Origin: DASTGO01 sp035719045
Lineage (GTDB): Bacteria > Actinomycetota > Actinomycetes > Actinomycetales > Kineosporiaceae
Reading direction: 5' to 3'
Assembly (NCBI GenBank): GCA_035719045.1
Contig: DASTGO010000522.1
Location: forward strand, 1 to 13,850
Length of the DNA: 13,850 nt
Shown here piece by piece: positions 1-7,049 of the stretch. The translations under genes were made by a program, and so were the position numbers. The first letter of the stretch is position 1; every line of letters begins with the position of its first letter. The notes beneath the pieces were generated by a model. It did no database searches. It was not told the origin of the DNA and saw nothing but the letters and a program-made list of their open reading frames with translations.

Positions 1-941
1 GGCTTGGCAGCCGTCGTGGTCCGCTTCGCGGCGGGCTTGGCGGTGGCGCGGACGGCCGGCTTCGGCGCGGTCCGGGCGACCGTCGTGCGCTTCGCCGCAG
101 GCGTGGCAGCCGTCGTGGTCCGCTTGACCGCGGGCCTGGTGGTCGCGGTCCGTGCGGTGGCGGGCTTGGCGGCCGTGGTCCGCTTCACAGCCGGCTTGGC
201 GGTGGTGGTCCGCTTCGCGGCGGGCTTGGCGGTGGTGGTCCGCTTGACCGCGGGCCTGGTGGTCGCGGTCCGCGTGGTGGCGGGCTTGGCAGCCGTCGTG
301 GTCCGCTTCGCGGCGGGCTTGGCGGTGGTGGTCCGCTTCGCGGCGGGCTTGGCGGCCGCAGTGGTCCGCTTGACCGCGGGCCTGCTGGTCGCGGTCCGCG
401 TGGTGGCGGGCTTGGCGGCCGTCGTCCGCTTCGCGGCAGGCTTCGCAGCCGCAGTGGTCCGCTTGACCGCGGGCTTGGCGGTTGCGCGGGTCGTGGTCTT
501 GACCGCGGCCGAGGTGGCCGGCTTGACCGTCCGGGTCGTGGTCCGCGTGGTGGTGGCCTTGGTCGTGGTCTTCGCAGCCGGCTTGGCGGTGCGGCCGGCC
601 GCCGGGCGCGCCGTGACCCGGGTGGTGGACGTGGCGGCGGCGCGGACGGTCGTCTTCGCGGTGGTCTTCGTCGCCGGCTTGGCCGTGCGGGTCGCCGGCT
701 TGGCCACGGGCGCCTTCTTCGCGGCCGGCTTCGCCGTCGTGGTGACGGCCCTCCGGGTCGTCCGCGCCGCCGTGGCGGTGCGCTTCATGGTCGTGGTAGC
801 GGTCTTCACGGTGTTCTTCCTCGCAGTGGTTGTGGCGATCGCCTTCGCGCTCGACGCGGAGGCCCTCGCGGGGGTCTTCGTGGTGGTGGACCTGGCCGCG
901 CCGTGCCCGGCGTCCTCACGGGGCCGGAGCCTTGCGGACAC
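1..941 (-). CDS. Lys/Thr/Ala/Pro-rich histone H1-like repeat protein, C-terminus cut by window edge
   Basis: Read on the minus strand, this frame has no stop from GTG at 941 to the left edge (313 codons). It is almost wholly low-complexity and very basic, built from blocks such as AKPAAKRTT, KPATTRTATTRPAVKRTT and AAKPAVKRTT, the composition of bacterial histone-H1-like proteins and of Lys-rich tails on actinobacterial HU (HupB-type) proteins. Role inferred: non-specific DNA or RNA binding. No globular domain is visible, so it could also be the extension of a larger protein that continues off the edge. GTG 941 has a perfect AGGAGG 4 nt upstream. GTG 809 (GAGGAAG 6 nt upstream) and ATG 788 are alternatives; the basic Thr/Ala-rich composition already holds between 941 and 809, favouring the longer form. 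The first in-frame stop upstream is at 999-1001. The plus-strand ORF over the same DNA (Val/Ala/Gly/Arg/Phe-only) is a shadow. Confidence 0.7.
   Translation of the reverse strand, partial: MSARLRPREDAGHGAARSTTTKTPARASASSAKAIATTTARKNTVKTATTTMKRTATAARTTRRAVTTTAKPAAKKAPVAKPATRTAKPATKTTAKTTVRAAATSTTRVTARPAAGRTAKPAAKTTTKATTTRTTTRTVKPATSAAVKTTTRATAKPAVKRTTAAAKPAAKRTTAAKPATTRTATSRPAVKRTTAAAKPAAKRTTTAKPAAKRTTTAAKPATTRTATTRPAVKRTTTAKPAAKRTTTAKPAVKRTTAAKPATARTATTRPAVKRTTTAATPAAKRTTVARTAPKPAVRATAKPAAKRTTTAAK
115..490 (-). repeat. In-gene direct repeats of about 120-126 nt
   Basis: The block starting cgcttgaccgcgggcctg (plus strand) recurs at 121, 241 and 367, giving periods of 120 and 126 nt; a shorter relative sits at 460. 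All periods are multiples of 3, so copy-number change keeps frame. Each copy encodes one higher-order unit of the basic protein, with PAVKRTT and AKPAAKRTT sub-blocks. Confidence 0.8.
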
Positions 942-942
942 A

Positions 943-967
943 GCGCCTCCTGTCGCACGGGAGGCGC
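943..967 (-). promoter_or_regulatory. 8-bp GC hairpin covering the Shine-Dalgarno of the Lys-rich gene
   Basis: Arms 943-950 (gcgcctcc) and 960-967 (ggaggcgc) are perfect reverse complements around a 9-nt loop. On the minus-strand RNA the 3' arm contains the AGGAGG that serves GTG 941, and the stem ends 1 nt before that codon. It could hold translation of the Lys-rich gene low, or act as part of a terminator for the upstream gene ending at 1060. No U-tract follows, so a classic intrinsic terminator is less likely. Confidence 0.45.
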
Positions 968-1059
968 CGGGTGCGCCCCTGTGGTGGTACCTGTGGCGTT
1001 ACCTGTCTCCCGAACGACGCGCCCCTGAGATGACCTGCACATCACGCCGTTCTTGTCGA

Positions 1060-1875
1060 TCAGCCCGGATGTCGGCGGATAGGTGACAGGGCTTGAGTCC
1101 CGAATTCACGTTTTGTTGCGCTGACGGCATCACCCGCCGCACCGATCGCGGTCGCGGGGAAGGGATCCGGGGCCGCCGATGCCTCCTGCCACGGGGCGTC
1201 CGGCAACTGCTCGTCGAGTTCCCCCGCGGGCCTGCAGGCGGTGCTGCGGTAGGCGTCGGACAGCTGTGGATACACCTGCCGCCAGTACCGGCGGGCCAGG
1301 TCCAGCGCCTGTTCCGGGGTGGCTCCCAGCGCCCGGGCCAGCCGCGCATCCCGTTGCAGCGCAGCACATTCTGCCCGGGCCTCGTCGAGAATCCCGGCCA
1401 CGTGCATCGCCTCGTGGGTGATCACGTGGACGGCGACGATCTGGTCGCGGGTCGGGTGCCGGCGGTCGGAGCCGAGCCAGGCAGACAGGTCCGCGCAGGC
1501 CTGCAGCGCGATGACGGTCCACCGGTTCGGGCGCCCGTCCGCCCCGACCTCGACGTAACCGAGCTCACCATGCGCCTCGAGCCAGGTCTGGCCGAGGGTC
1601 TGGCACCGGACCTCGACCGGCCGGCCCACCACCGACGAGGCCGCGGCGGACAGCCGGCGCTCCAGCCGGGCGTGCTGGACGACAGGGATCAGGCAGCCGA
1701 GGGCGGCCAGCGCGCAGACGGTCACCGAGATCACCGGGAACGGCCGGGCCCGGCCCAGGACGTCCACCCGGGTGAAGACCCAGCGGACGGCCAGGCCCAC
1801 CGCGAACGCGGCCAGCCCGACGGCCATCCAGCTGAGCACACCGGGGGTATCGGCACCGGCCGGCCGCAGCCGCAC
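1060..1875 (-). CDS. Membrane-anchored zincin-like (HExxH) protein
   Basis: This is a 271-aa protein of a type I know from actinobacteria only as conserved hypothetical. Two hydrophobic segments lie near the N-terminus (about 13-35 and 46-66). A soluble part follows with the zinc-binding motif HEAMH at 154-158; E165 or E169 in the following DEARAEC could be the third ligand. This pattern is what zinc metallopeptidases show, but the fold cannot be proved by eye and the substrate is unknown. Cysteines at 91, 126, 170 and 214 could form disulfides if the domain is outside. The first possible start is GTG 1875; GTG 1839 and ATG 1827 are alternatives, and none has a clear Shine-Dalgarno. All three keep both helices. 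The gene is in the same direction as both neighbours, 205 bp after the permease and 118 bp before the Lys-rich gene. Confidence 0.72.
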   Translation of the reverse strand: MRLRPAGADTPGVLSWMAVGLAAFAVGLAVRWVFTRVDVLGRARPFPVISVTVCALAALGCLIPVVQHARLERRLSAAASSVVGRPVEVRCQTLGQTWLEAHGELGYVEVGADGRPNRWTVIALQACADLSAWLGSDRRHPTRDQIVAVHVITHEAMHVAGILDEARAECAALQRDARLARALGATPEQALDLARRYWRQVYPQLSDAYRSTACRPAGELDEQLPDAPWQEASAAPDPFPATAIGAAGDAVSATKREFGTQALSPIRRHPG

Positions 1876-1893
1876 CGGCGGCCGGGGCTCGCG

Positions 1894-1933
1894 AGCCGGG
1901 TAAGGCGCCGGGCAGCCGGGTAGGGCGCCGGGC
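1894..1933. repeat. Tandem duplication, 2 x 20 bp
   Basis: 1894-1913 (agccgggtaaggcgccgggc) and 1914-1933 are adjacent copies differing at one base. They lie in the leader of the HExxH gene, just upstream of its first possible start. No function is evident; this looks like slippage in GC-rich DNA. Confidence 0.75.
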
Positions 1934-1989
1934 AGGCCGGGCCGAGGGGGGAGGGGTCGAGCGGGCGAGACCGAGGGGGAGGGAGCGGT

Positions 1990-2059
1990 CCGTCATTCGT
2001 CACAACCCTGCCGACGCGCCGCCCGAGGGGTCCGGCGCGCGGATTGTGACGAATGACGG
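1990..2059. repeat. Nested inverted repeat, 16-bp outer and 7-bp inner arms
   Basis: 1990-2005 (ccgtcattcgtcacaa) and 2044-2059 (ttgtgacgaatgacgg) are perfect reverse complements. Inside lies a second pair, 2015-2021 (cgcgccg) and 2033-2039 (cggcgcg). The structure begins 21 bp after the permease stop. It could be a factor-dependent terminator or mRNA-stabilising structure for the transporter operon, or a paired protein-binding site. There is no T-tract. The A/T-containing arms stand out from the surrounding GC-rich DNA. Confidence 0.8.
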
Positions 2060-2080
2060 TACGGGGGGCTCCCCTGGCGG

Positions 2081-2986
2081 TCAGCTCACGACGTCCTTGC
2101 GCAGGAAGTGCCACCAGGCCAGGGCCAGCAACACCGTGGTGTATGTGGCGGACAGGAGCACACCCCGGGCCATCTGGTCCCAGCTGATCGCCGGAGCCAG
2201 GGCGTCGGTCCAGGCGTAGGAGTAGTGCGTCGGCAGCACGGTGCGCCAGTCCCCGAGCGCGGTCACGGCGTCGAGGATGTTCGACACGATGACCAGCAGC
2301 ACGGCCCCGCCGACCGCGCCCAGCGGTGCGTCGGTCCACACCCCGAGCAGGAAGGCCAGCGCAGACACGAACAGCAGGGCCAGCGCCAGGTAGCCGACGA
2401 TGATCAGCAGCCGGACCAGGGCCTGTCCGTTGGGCATGGTCCCGCCGAGCGGGGTGCGGGCCGGTGCCCAGCCGAAGAACAGCCCGCCCGCGAGGTAGGC
2501 CACGGCCGGCAGCAGGACCAGGCCGAACAGGGAGAACCCGAGCGCCACCACGAGTTTCTGCCGCAGCAACCGGCCCCGCGGCACCGGAGCCGCCAGCAGG
2601 TAGCGCAGGCTGGACCAGCTCGCCTCGCTGGCCACGGTGTCCCCGGCGAACAGGGCGAACACCACGACCAGCAGGAAGCCGGTGGCCGCGAACACGGTGA
2701 ACAGCGTGAAGTTCGCCGCCCCGCTGGTGGCCAGGTCGACCAGTCCGGGAGCCCGCCCGTGGGAGCTGTCCGAGCCCAGCTCGAACGCCGCCACCAGCAG
2801 GAACGGCAGGACGACGAGGAAACCCAGGGTCAGCTGGGTGCGTCTGCGGGTGAGCTGGCGGCGGATCTCGACCCCCAGGCCGAGGGTCGCCGACCACCGG
2901 TAGCCCGCGGCGGACCCGTCCGGGCCGTGCTCGGCGCTGGGTCCGGCGGCGTGCTCCAGCCCCTCATGGCTGCCCCGGGTCGGCAT
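2081..2986 (-). CDS. ABC-2-type transporter permease, partner of the hydrolase-ATPase fusion
   Basis: The protein has 301 aa with about 30 polar N-terminal residues, a basic stretch (RRQLTRRRTQ, 42-51) and six hydrophobic segments near 51-70, 92-113, 148-172, 191-215, 219-238 and 274-292. This is the usual layout of an ABC-2 export permease; the cytoplasmic loop after helix 2 (GDTVASEASWSSLRYLLAAP) is typical of the family. Start ATG 2986 is firm: AGGAGG (2993-2998 on the complement) lies 6 nt upstream, inside the end of the ATPase gene. That gene's stop is separated from the ATG by one base, so the two genes are almost certainly co-transcribed and translationally coupled. The frame continues upstream inside the ATPase gene, but that part is a shadow. 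The permease should form the membrane path for the upstream ATPase. Substrate unknown. Confidence 0.9.
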   Translation of the reverse strand: MPTRGSHEGLEHAAGPSAEHGPDGSAAGYRWSATLGLGVEIRRQLTRRRTQLTLGFLVVLPFLLVAAFELGSDSSHGRAPGLVDLATSGAANFTLFTVFAATGFLLVVVFALFAGDTVASEASWSSLRYLLAAPVPRGRLLRQKLVVALGFSLFGLVLLPAVAYLAGGLFFGWAPARTPLGGTMPNGQALVRLLIIVGYLALALLFVSALAFLLGVWTDAPLGAVGGAVLLVIVSNILDAVTALGDWRTVLPTHYSYAWTDALAPAISWDQMARGVLLSATYTTVLLALAWWHFLRKDVVS

Positions 2987-2987
2987 C

Positions 2988-5909
2988 TCAGCCCTCCTGC
3001 CCGACAAGTGCGAGGAACGCTTCCTCCAGGCCGTGCCGCGGCGCCACCCGGTCCACCTGCAGGCCCGCCTCGACCAGGGCCCGGACCAGCTGGGACCGCG
3101 GTGTGCCGACCAACTGCAGGACCAGGCCGGTCCCGGTGATCTCCACCTGCCGGGCGCCCGGCAGCTTGCCCGCGACGTCCGCGGCCCGGACCGGGTCGTC
3201 GACGTCGACCACGAGGCTGGTCGCCGCGCCGACCAGTTCAGCCACGGGTCCCTGCGCGACCAGCCGGCCGCCGTGCATGACCACCACGTGGCTGCAGGTC
3301 TGCTCGACCTCCGCCAGCAGGTGGCTGGACACCACCACGGTCCGCCCGGTGGCCGCGTACCGGGCCAGTACGTCGCGCATCTCCCGGATCTGCGGCGGGT
3401 CCAGGCCGTTGGTCGGCTCGTCGAGCAGGAGCAGGTCCGGCAGGCCGAGCATGGCCTGGGCGATCGCCAGCCGCTGGCGCATCCCCTGGCTGTACGTCTT
3501 GACCCTGCGGTGGACGTCCTCGCCGAGACCGGCCACCTCCAGCGCCTCCTCCAGGTGGGCCTGCCCCGCCGGACGCCCGGTGGCGGCCCAGAACAGCCGC
3601 AGGTTCTCCAGGCCCGAGACATGAGGCAGGAAACCCGGCCCTTCGACGAAGGAACCGACCCGGGACAGCACGGCGGCGCCGGGGGTCACCCGGTGCCCGA
3701 ACACCCGGATCTCGCCCTCGCTCGGCCGGATCAGGCCCATCGCCATCCGCAGCGTGGTGGTCTTGCCCGCACCGTTCGGGCCGAGCAGCCCCAGCACCCA
3801 GCCGGGCCGGACGGTGAGGCTGAGATCGCTGACCGCGCGGAAGCCGTCCCCGTAGGCCTTGCCGAGCCCGCGGATGACCAGGGGGAACTCGGCCAGCTCC
3901 GGCTCCGGGGCGTCCGCCCGCTGCCGGCGCCGCCCGGCCACGGCCGCCCCCGCCCCGACGGCGAGGACCAGCCCGAGCAGCCCGAGGGCCCAGGGCAGCA
4001 GGTCCGACAGTCCGCCACCGGCCAGCGTCGTGGTGGCCACCAGCGGCACGGTGAGGGCCGGGTCGTCGGCCAGGGAGATCCGGTACGTGCGGGGGTCGGC
4101 GGGCAGGGCGTACGCCTGGTCGGTGGTCGAGACGGCCAGCCGCAGCCGGTGCCCGGCGGCGACGTCGCGGACCACCGCGGGCAGGGTGACGGTGACGTCC
4201 CGGCCGGCCGGGGTCAGCCCGTCCAGGTGGACCGGCGAGACCAGGGCCATCGGCAGCACGGCCGAGCCGTCGGCGGCCACGTCGTACAGCTGGACGAACA
4301 GGGTGGCGTCCGGGGCGGAGGCGGCGACGTGCAGGGTCACCCGGGAGGACCCGACCACGCCCAGGCCGGTGCCCAGTGACGCGGTCTGGAAGGTGGCCAC
4401 CTGCCCGGGCATCGCGGACAGCCCGAGGCCGGCCCCCGAACGGGACAGCGCCGACAACTGGGCGCCGACCCCCGGCAGCGAGGTGACCGCGGCCGGGCTG
4501 CCGCCGGCAGGGGCGGAGATCACCTGCGGACGGCCGGTCAGCGGCAGCGTCGTGGTCGGCACCGGCCCGGGCGAGGACACCCCCGGCTCGCCGGGAGCGG
4601 CCCGGACCACGGCGGCCGGCCGGGTGTCCTGGGCGGACAGCGCGGCGCTCGGCACGGTCACCTCGAACCGGGTGTCCACCGGGGTGCCGTCGCGCTTGAG
4701 GTAGTGGTCGAACCAGGCCAGGGTCAGGCTGCGCAGCCGGTCGGTCTCGTCGAGGCCGCCGTCATGGCCGCCGCCCTCCCAGACAACCTTGACCGGCGTC
4801 CCGTTCGCGGCGATCCCGCGGGCGTTGGCATCGCCCTCCGACAGCGGGAACAGCGAGTCGGCCTCCCCCTGGGCGAGCAGGGTCGGGGCGTGGATCCGGT
4901 CGATCAGCCGGGCCGGGCTGGACTGCCAGAGCAGGTCGAGGATCTGCGGGGTGGGCCGCCCGGTCGTGGCCACCTGCTGGTAGGCGGCGCAGACGTCCGG
5001 CGCGAACCGGCCGCAGGACGCCGGTCCCGTCGCGCCGAGCCCGGAACCCGTTGCACCCGAAGCGGTTGAATTCCCGGAACGATCAATGGCGGGACCAGTC
5101 TCCCCCGAACCCCTTGCGGCAGAACCAGTTACGCCACCGGAACGGTCGACGGCGGGTACAGGGGTGCCGGAAACTGTTGCGGCAGAACCGGTCGGGCCCA
5201 CCGACCCGGACAGGCCAGCGACGGCAGGTGACCCGGACGGGCTGAAGAAGACCCCGGCCCACATCCGCTTGAACACTCCGGGCCCGTCGGCCGGGGTCAG
5301 CGCCGCAGGAGAGGCGGGCGGGCCGGCGGCCCCGGCGACGGCGAACTGCGGGAACAGGGCCTGACGCAGGTCGTTCCAGGTGATCTGCGGGGCGATCGCG
5401 TCCACCCGGGGATCGGTGGCGGCGAGCAGCAGGGTGAGGGCGCCGCCGTAGGACCCGCCGGCCACCCCCACCCGCGGATCGCCCTGGCCGTCCTTGAGCA
5501 CCTCCGGACGGTCGGCCAGCAGGTCGACCATCCGCCGGGCGTCGGCGATCTCGTAGCCGGGGGCGTCCAGATGGATGTCGCCACCGCTGACCCCGAAACC
5601 ACGGGCGGTGTACGTGAGGACGACGTAGCCGCGGCGTGCCAGGTCGCGGGCATCGGAGTCCAGTTCGTACTTGCTGCCGCCGAAGCCGTGCGCCAGCAGG
5701 ACGGCGGGCGCCGGGGTGCGGGAGTCCGGGGTGTAGAGGGTGGCGTCCAGGCTGACCGCGGCTCCCGAGGGTTCGGCCCCGACCGGGACCCGCAGCATCT
5801 GCTCGTGGACGGCGGGCCCGGAACGCGAGACGGCCACTGCCGTCCCGGTGACCGCGACCACCGCAGCCAGCGCCCCGGTGCCGATCAAGGCGGTCCGACG
5901 CCGCACCAC
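2988..5909 (-). CDS. Fusion of membrane-anchored S15/CocE-like alpha/beta hydrolase and ABC transporter ATPase
   Basis: Numbering is from GTG 5909 (973 aa). Residues 6-27 form a signal-anchor helix after Arg-rich residues. An alpha/beta hydrolase follows, with HGFGG near 74, nucleophile motif GGSYGG (Ser153), acid in GEADSLFP (Asp351) and His382 in GGGHDGG: a complete triad of the X-Pro peptidase (S15)/CocE type. A Gly/Ser/Thr repeat interrupts it at about 240-298. Residues 413-628 look like the beta-rich C-terminal domain of that family. A second helix lies at 635-658, then GRRRQR. The ABC domain (675-973) has Walker A GPNGAGKT (710-717), a signature region reading YSQGM, Walker B LLLLDEPTNGLD (826-837) and the switch His863. 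Topology predicts the hydrolase outside and the ATPase inside. GTG 5909 is preferred for GAGAGG upstream and the helix directly after it; a start as far up as 6095 is possible. Substrate unknown; export or cell-envelope processing is inferred. Confidence 0.88.
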   Translation of the reverse strand: MVRRRTALIGTGALAAVVAVTGTAVAVSRSGPAVHEQMLRVPVGAEPSGAAVSLDATLYTPDSRTPAPAVLLAHGFGGSKYELDSDARDLARRGYVVLTYTARGFGVSGGDIHLDAPGYEIADARRMVDLLADRPEVLKDGQGDPRVGVAGGSYGGALTLLLAATDPRVDAIAPQITWNDLRQALFPQFAVAGAAGPPASPAALTPADGPGVFKRMWAGVFFSPSGSPAVAGLSGSVGPTGSAATVSGTPVPAVDRSGGVTGSAARGSGETGPAIDRSGNSTASGATGSGLGATGPASCGRFAPDVCAAYQQVATTGRPTPQILDLLWQSSPARLIDRIHAPTLLAQGEADSLFPLSEGDANARGIAANGTPVKVVWEGGGHDGGLDETDRLRSLTLAWFDHYLKRDGTPVDTRFEVTVPSAALSAQDTRPAAVVRAAPGEPGVSSPGPVPTTTLPLTGRPQVISAPAGGSPAAVTSLPGVGAQLSALSRSGAGLGLSAMPGQVATFQTASLGTGLGVVGSSRVTLHVAASAPDATLFVQLYDVAADGSAVLPMALVSPVHLDGLTPAGRDVTVTLPAVVRDVAAGHRLRLAVSTTDQAYALPADPRTYRISLADDPALTVPLVATTTLAGGGLSDLLPWALGLLGLVLAVGAGAAVAGRRRQRADAPEPELAEFPLVIRGLGKAYGDGFRAVSDLSLTVRPGWVLGLLGPNGAGKTTTLRMAMGLIRPSEGEIRVFGHRVTPGAAVLSRVGSFVEGPGFLPHVSGLENLRLFWAATGRPAGQAHLEEALEVAGLGEDVHRRVKTYSQGMRQRLAIAQAMLGLPDLLLLDEPTNGLDPPQIREMRDVLARYAATGRTVVVSSHLLAEVEQTCSHVVVMHGGRLVAQGPVAELVGAATSLVVDVDDPVRAADVAGKLPGARQVEITGTGLVLQLVGTPRSQLVRALVEAGLQVDRVAPRHGLEEAFLALVGQEG
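5014..5190 (-). repeat. 63-nt tandem repeat encoding a 21-aa Gly/Ser/Thr-rich linker
   Basis: On the plus strand ttgcggcagaacc occurs at 5114 and 5177, and a diverged copy (ttgcacccgaagc) at 5051: a strict 63-nt period. The protein shows three matching units beginning TGSAATVSG, TGSAARGSG and TASGATGSG, the first two ending AVDRSG and AIDRSG. The repeat sits between the catalytic Ser and Asp of the hydrolase, in the region that forms lid or cap insertions. Base use here (gaa, aat, gtt codons) is a little less GC-rich than the rest of the gene. Confidence 0.8.
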
Positions 5910-6091
5910 GCACCTGCCTCTCCGTGCCCCAGGCACCGTGCCGTCCGTCGCCGAGGGCAGCACCTGCGACCGTACACGGCTCAACGACCCGACCCCCGGG
6001 ATGGCTCCCGTCATCGTGCAGCGAGTCAACGGCCGGTGGCAGACCGAGACAACGGCAGGACGGGCGTGAGCACCGGGCAGCGGCGGACCGG

Positions 6092-7044
6092 TCACGGCTG
6101 GTCACACCCGGACCCGACTCCCTCAGCGCGACCGGTTGCCGCCTCCCAGGCCTTCCAGCAGCCCGACCCCGCCAAGAGCAGCCCGACCCCCGCCAAGATC
6201 GGCGCCACGGTCACCGTGGTCCTCCCGTTGCCGGTGCGTCGCCAGGTGTCGGCGTCGACCAGGCCGGGCGGCACGAGCCGCATGCCGTCGAACCAGGCCG
6301 CCACCTGTTCGCGGGTCCGGAGAGTGAACGGGGCCGTGGTCTCGGTGTAGAGCTGGGCGCTCTTGCGGGTCGCGGCACTCAGGTTGCGGCCGTCGGCGTC
6401 TGCGTTGCCGTTGCCGTTTCCGTCAACGTCGTCCCCGCCGTCGTGGACCACATGCGTGACCACAAGGGCGCTGCCGGGTGCCATTGCGTTCCGGAACGTG
6501 GCGACGATCCCGGCGGGGTTCTCCTGGTCGGTGACGAAGTGCAGGACCGCGGTCATGATCACCGCGACTGGTCGGGTGAAGTCCAGGTGCCCGCGGATCC
6601 CGGGGTCGGCCAGGATCGCGTTCGGGTCACGCAGGTCGCCGTCGGCCACGGTCGTGCGGTCGTTGTCGACCAGCAGGGCTCGGGCGTGGGCGAGCACGAT
6701 CGGGTCGTTGTCCAGGTAGACCGTGCGGGCGGCCTGGTTGATGCGTCCCGCGATCTGGTGGACGTTGTGGGCGGTCGGCAGGCCGCTGCCCAGGTCGAGG
6801 AACTGGGAAATCCCTTGCCGGGCAAGGACACTCACCGCGCGGCGCAGGAACGCCCGGTTCGCCCACACCCCGCCACGATCAGCGGTTGCGCCTCCACGAG
6901 GCGGGCTGCGAGGTCGCGGTCGGCGGCGAAGTTGTCCTTGCCACCCAAGAGCGCGTCGTACACCCGTGCGATGTTCGGCTGCACAGGCATTCGCGCGGCG
7001 AACGCCTGCCCTTCCGGGCCGATCGGGTCGCTCCCGTTGCCCAT
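6092..7044 (-). pseudogene. SAM-dependent methyltransferase, Methyltransf_19/DUF574 family, with one-base frameshift
   Basis: The N-terminal part is read from ATG 7044 (MGNGSDPIG...), including ARVYDALLGGKDNFAADRDL, a hallmark of the family. That frame stops at 6832. The rest of the family pattern (ANRAFLRRAV, then FLDLGSGLPT as SAM motif I, VYLDNDPIVLAHARALL, and FRNAMAPGSALVVTHV) is in another minus-strand frame ending at 6092. Adding one base in the four-base run at 6868-6871 gives ...IVAGVWANRAFL... and a continuous 317-aa protein. So the gene is either recently broken or carries a sequencing error. An Asp/Gly/Asn-rich insert (DDVDGNGNGNADAD) lies near the C-terminal third. The substrate is unknown; members usually occur as stand-alone genes in actinobacteria. 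ATG 7044 lies 5 bp after the resolvase-like gene, implying one transcript. Confidence 0.82.
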
Positions 7045-7049
7045 CAGGC

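Noticed and set aside
4..1086. Plus-strand 360-aa ORF rich in Val, Ala, Arg, Phe and Gly
   Set aside because: Mirror of the AKPAAKRTT coding frame on the minus strand; it has only the residues expected from the complement, and the minus strand has strong ribosome-binding sites and a known composition type.
2108..4379. Plus-strand ORFs rich in Gln, Gly and His over the transporter genes
   Set aside because: Antisense to clear permease and ATPase motifs; composition typical of the opposite frame in GC-rich genes.
5910..6091. Promoter based on TTGACT (minus strand) upstream of the hydrolase-ATPase gene
   Set aside because: No acceptable -10 hexamer at 16-19 bp; a promoter is expected in this gap but I cannot place it.
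5083..6105. Minus-strand 340-aa ORF over the hydrolase N-terminus
   Set aside because: Arg/Gly/Pro-dominated shadow of the hydrolase frame, which shows clear motifs.
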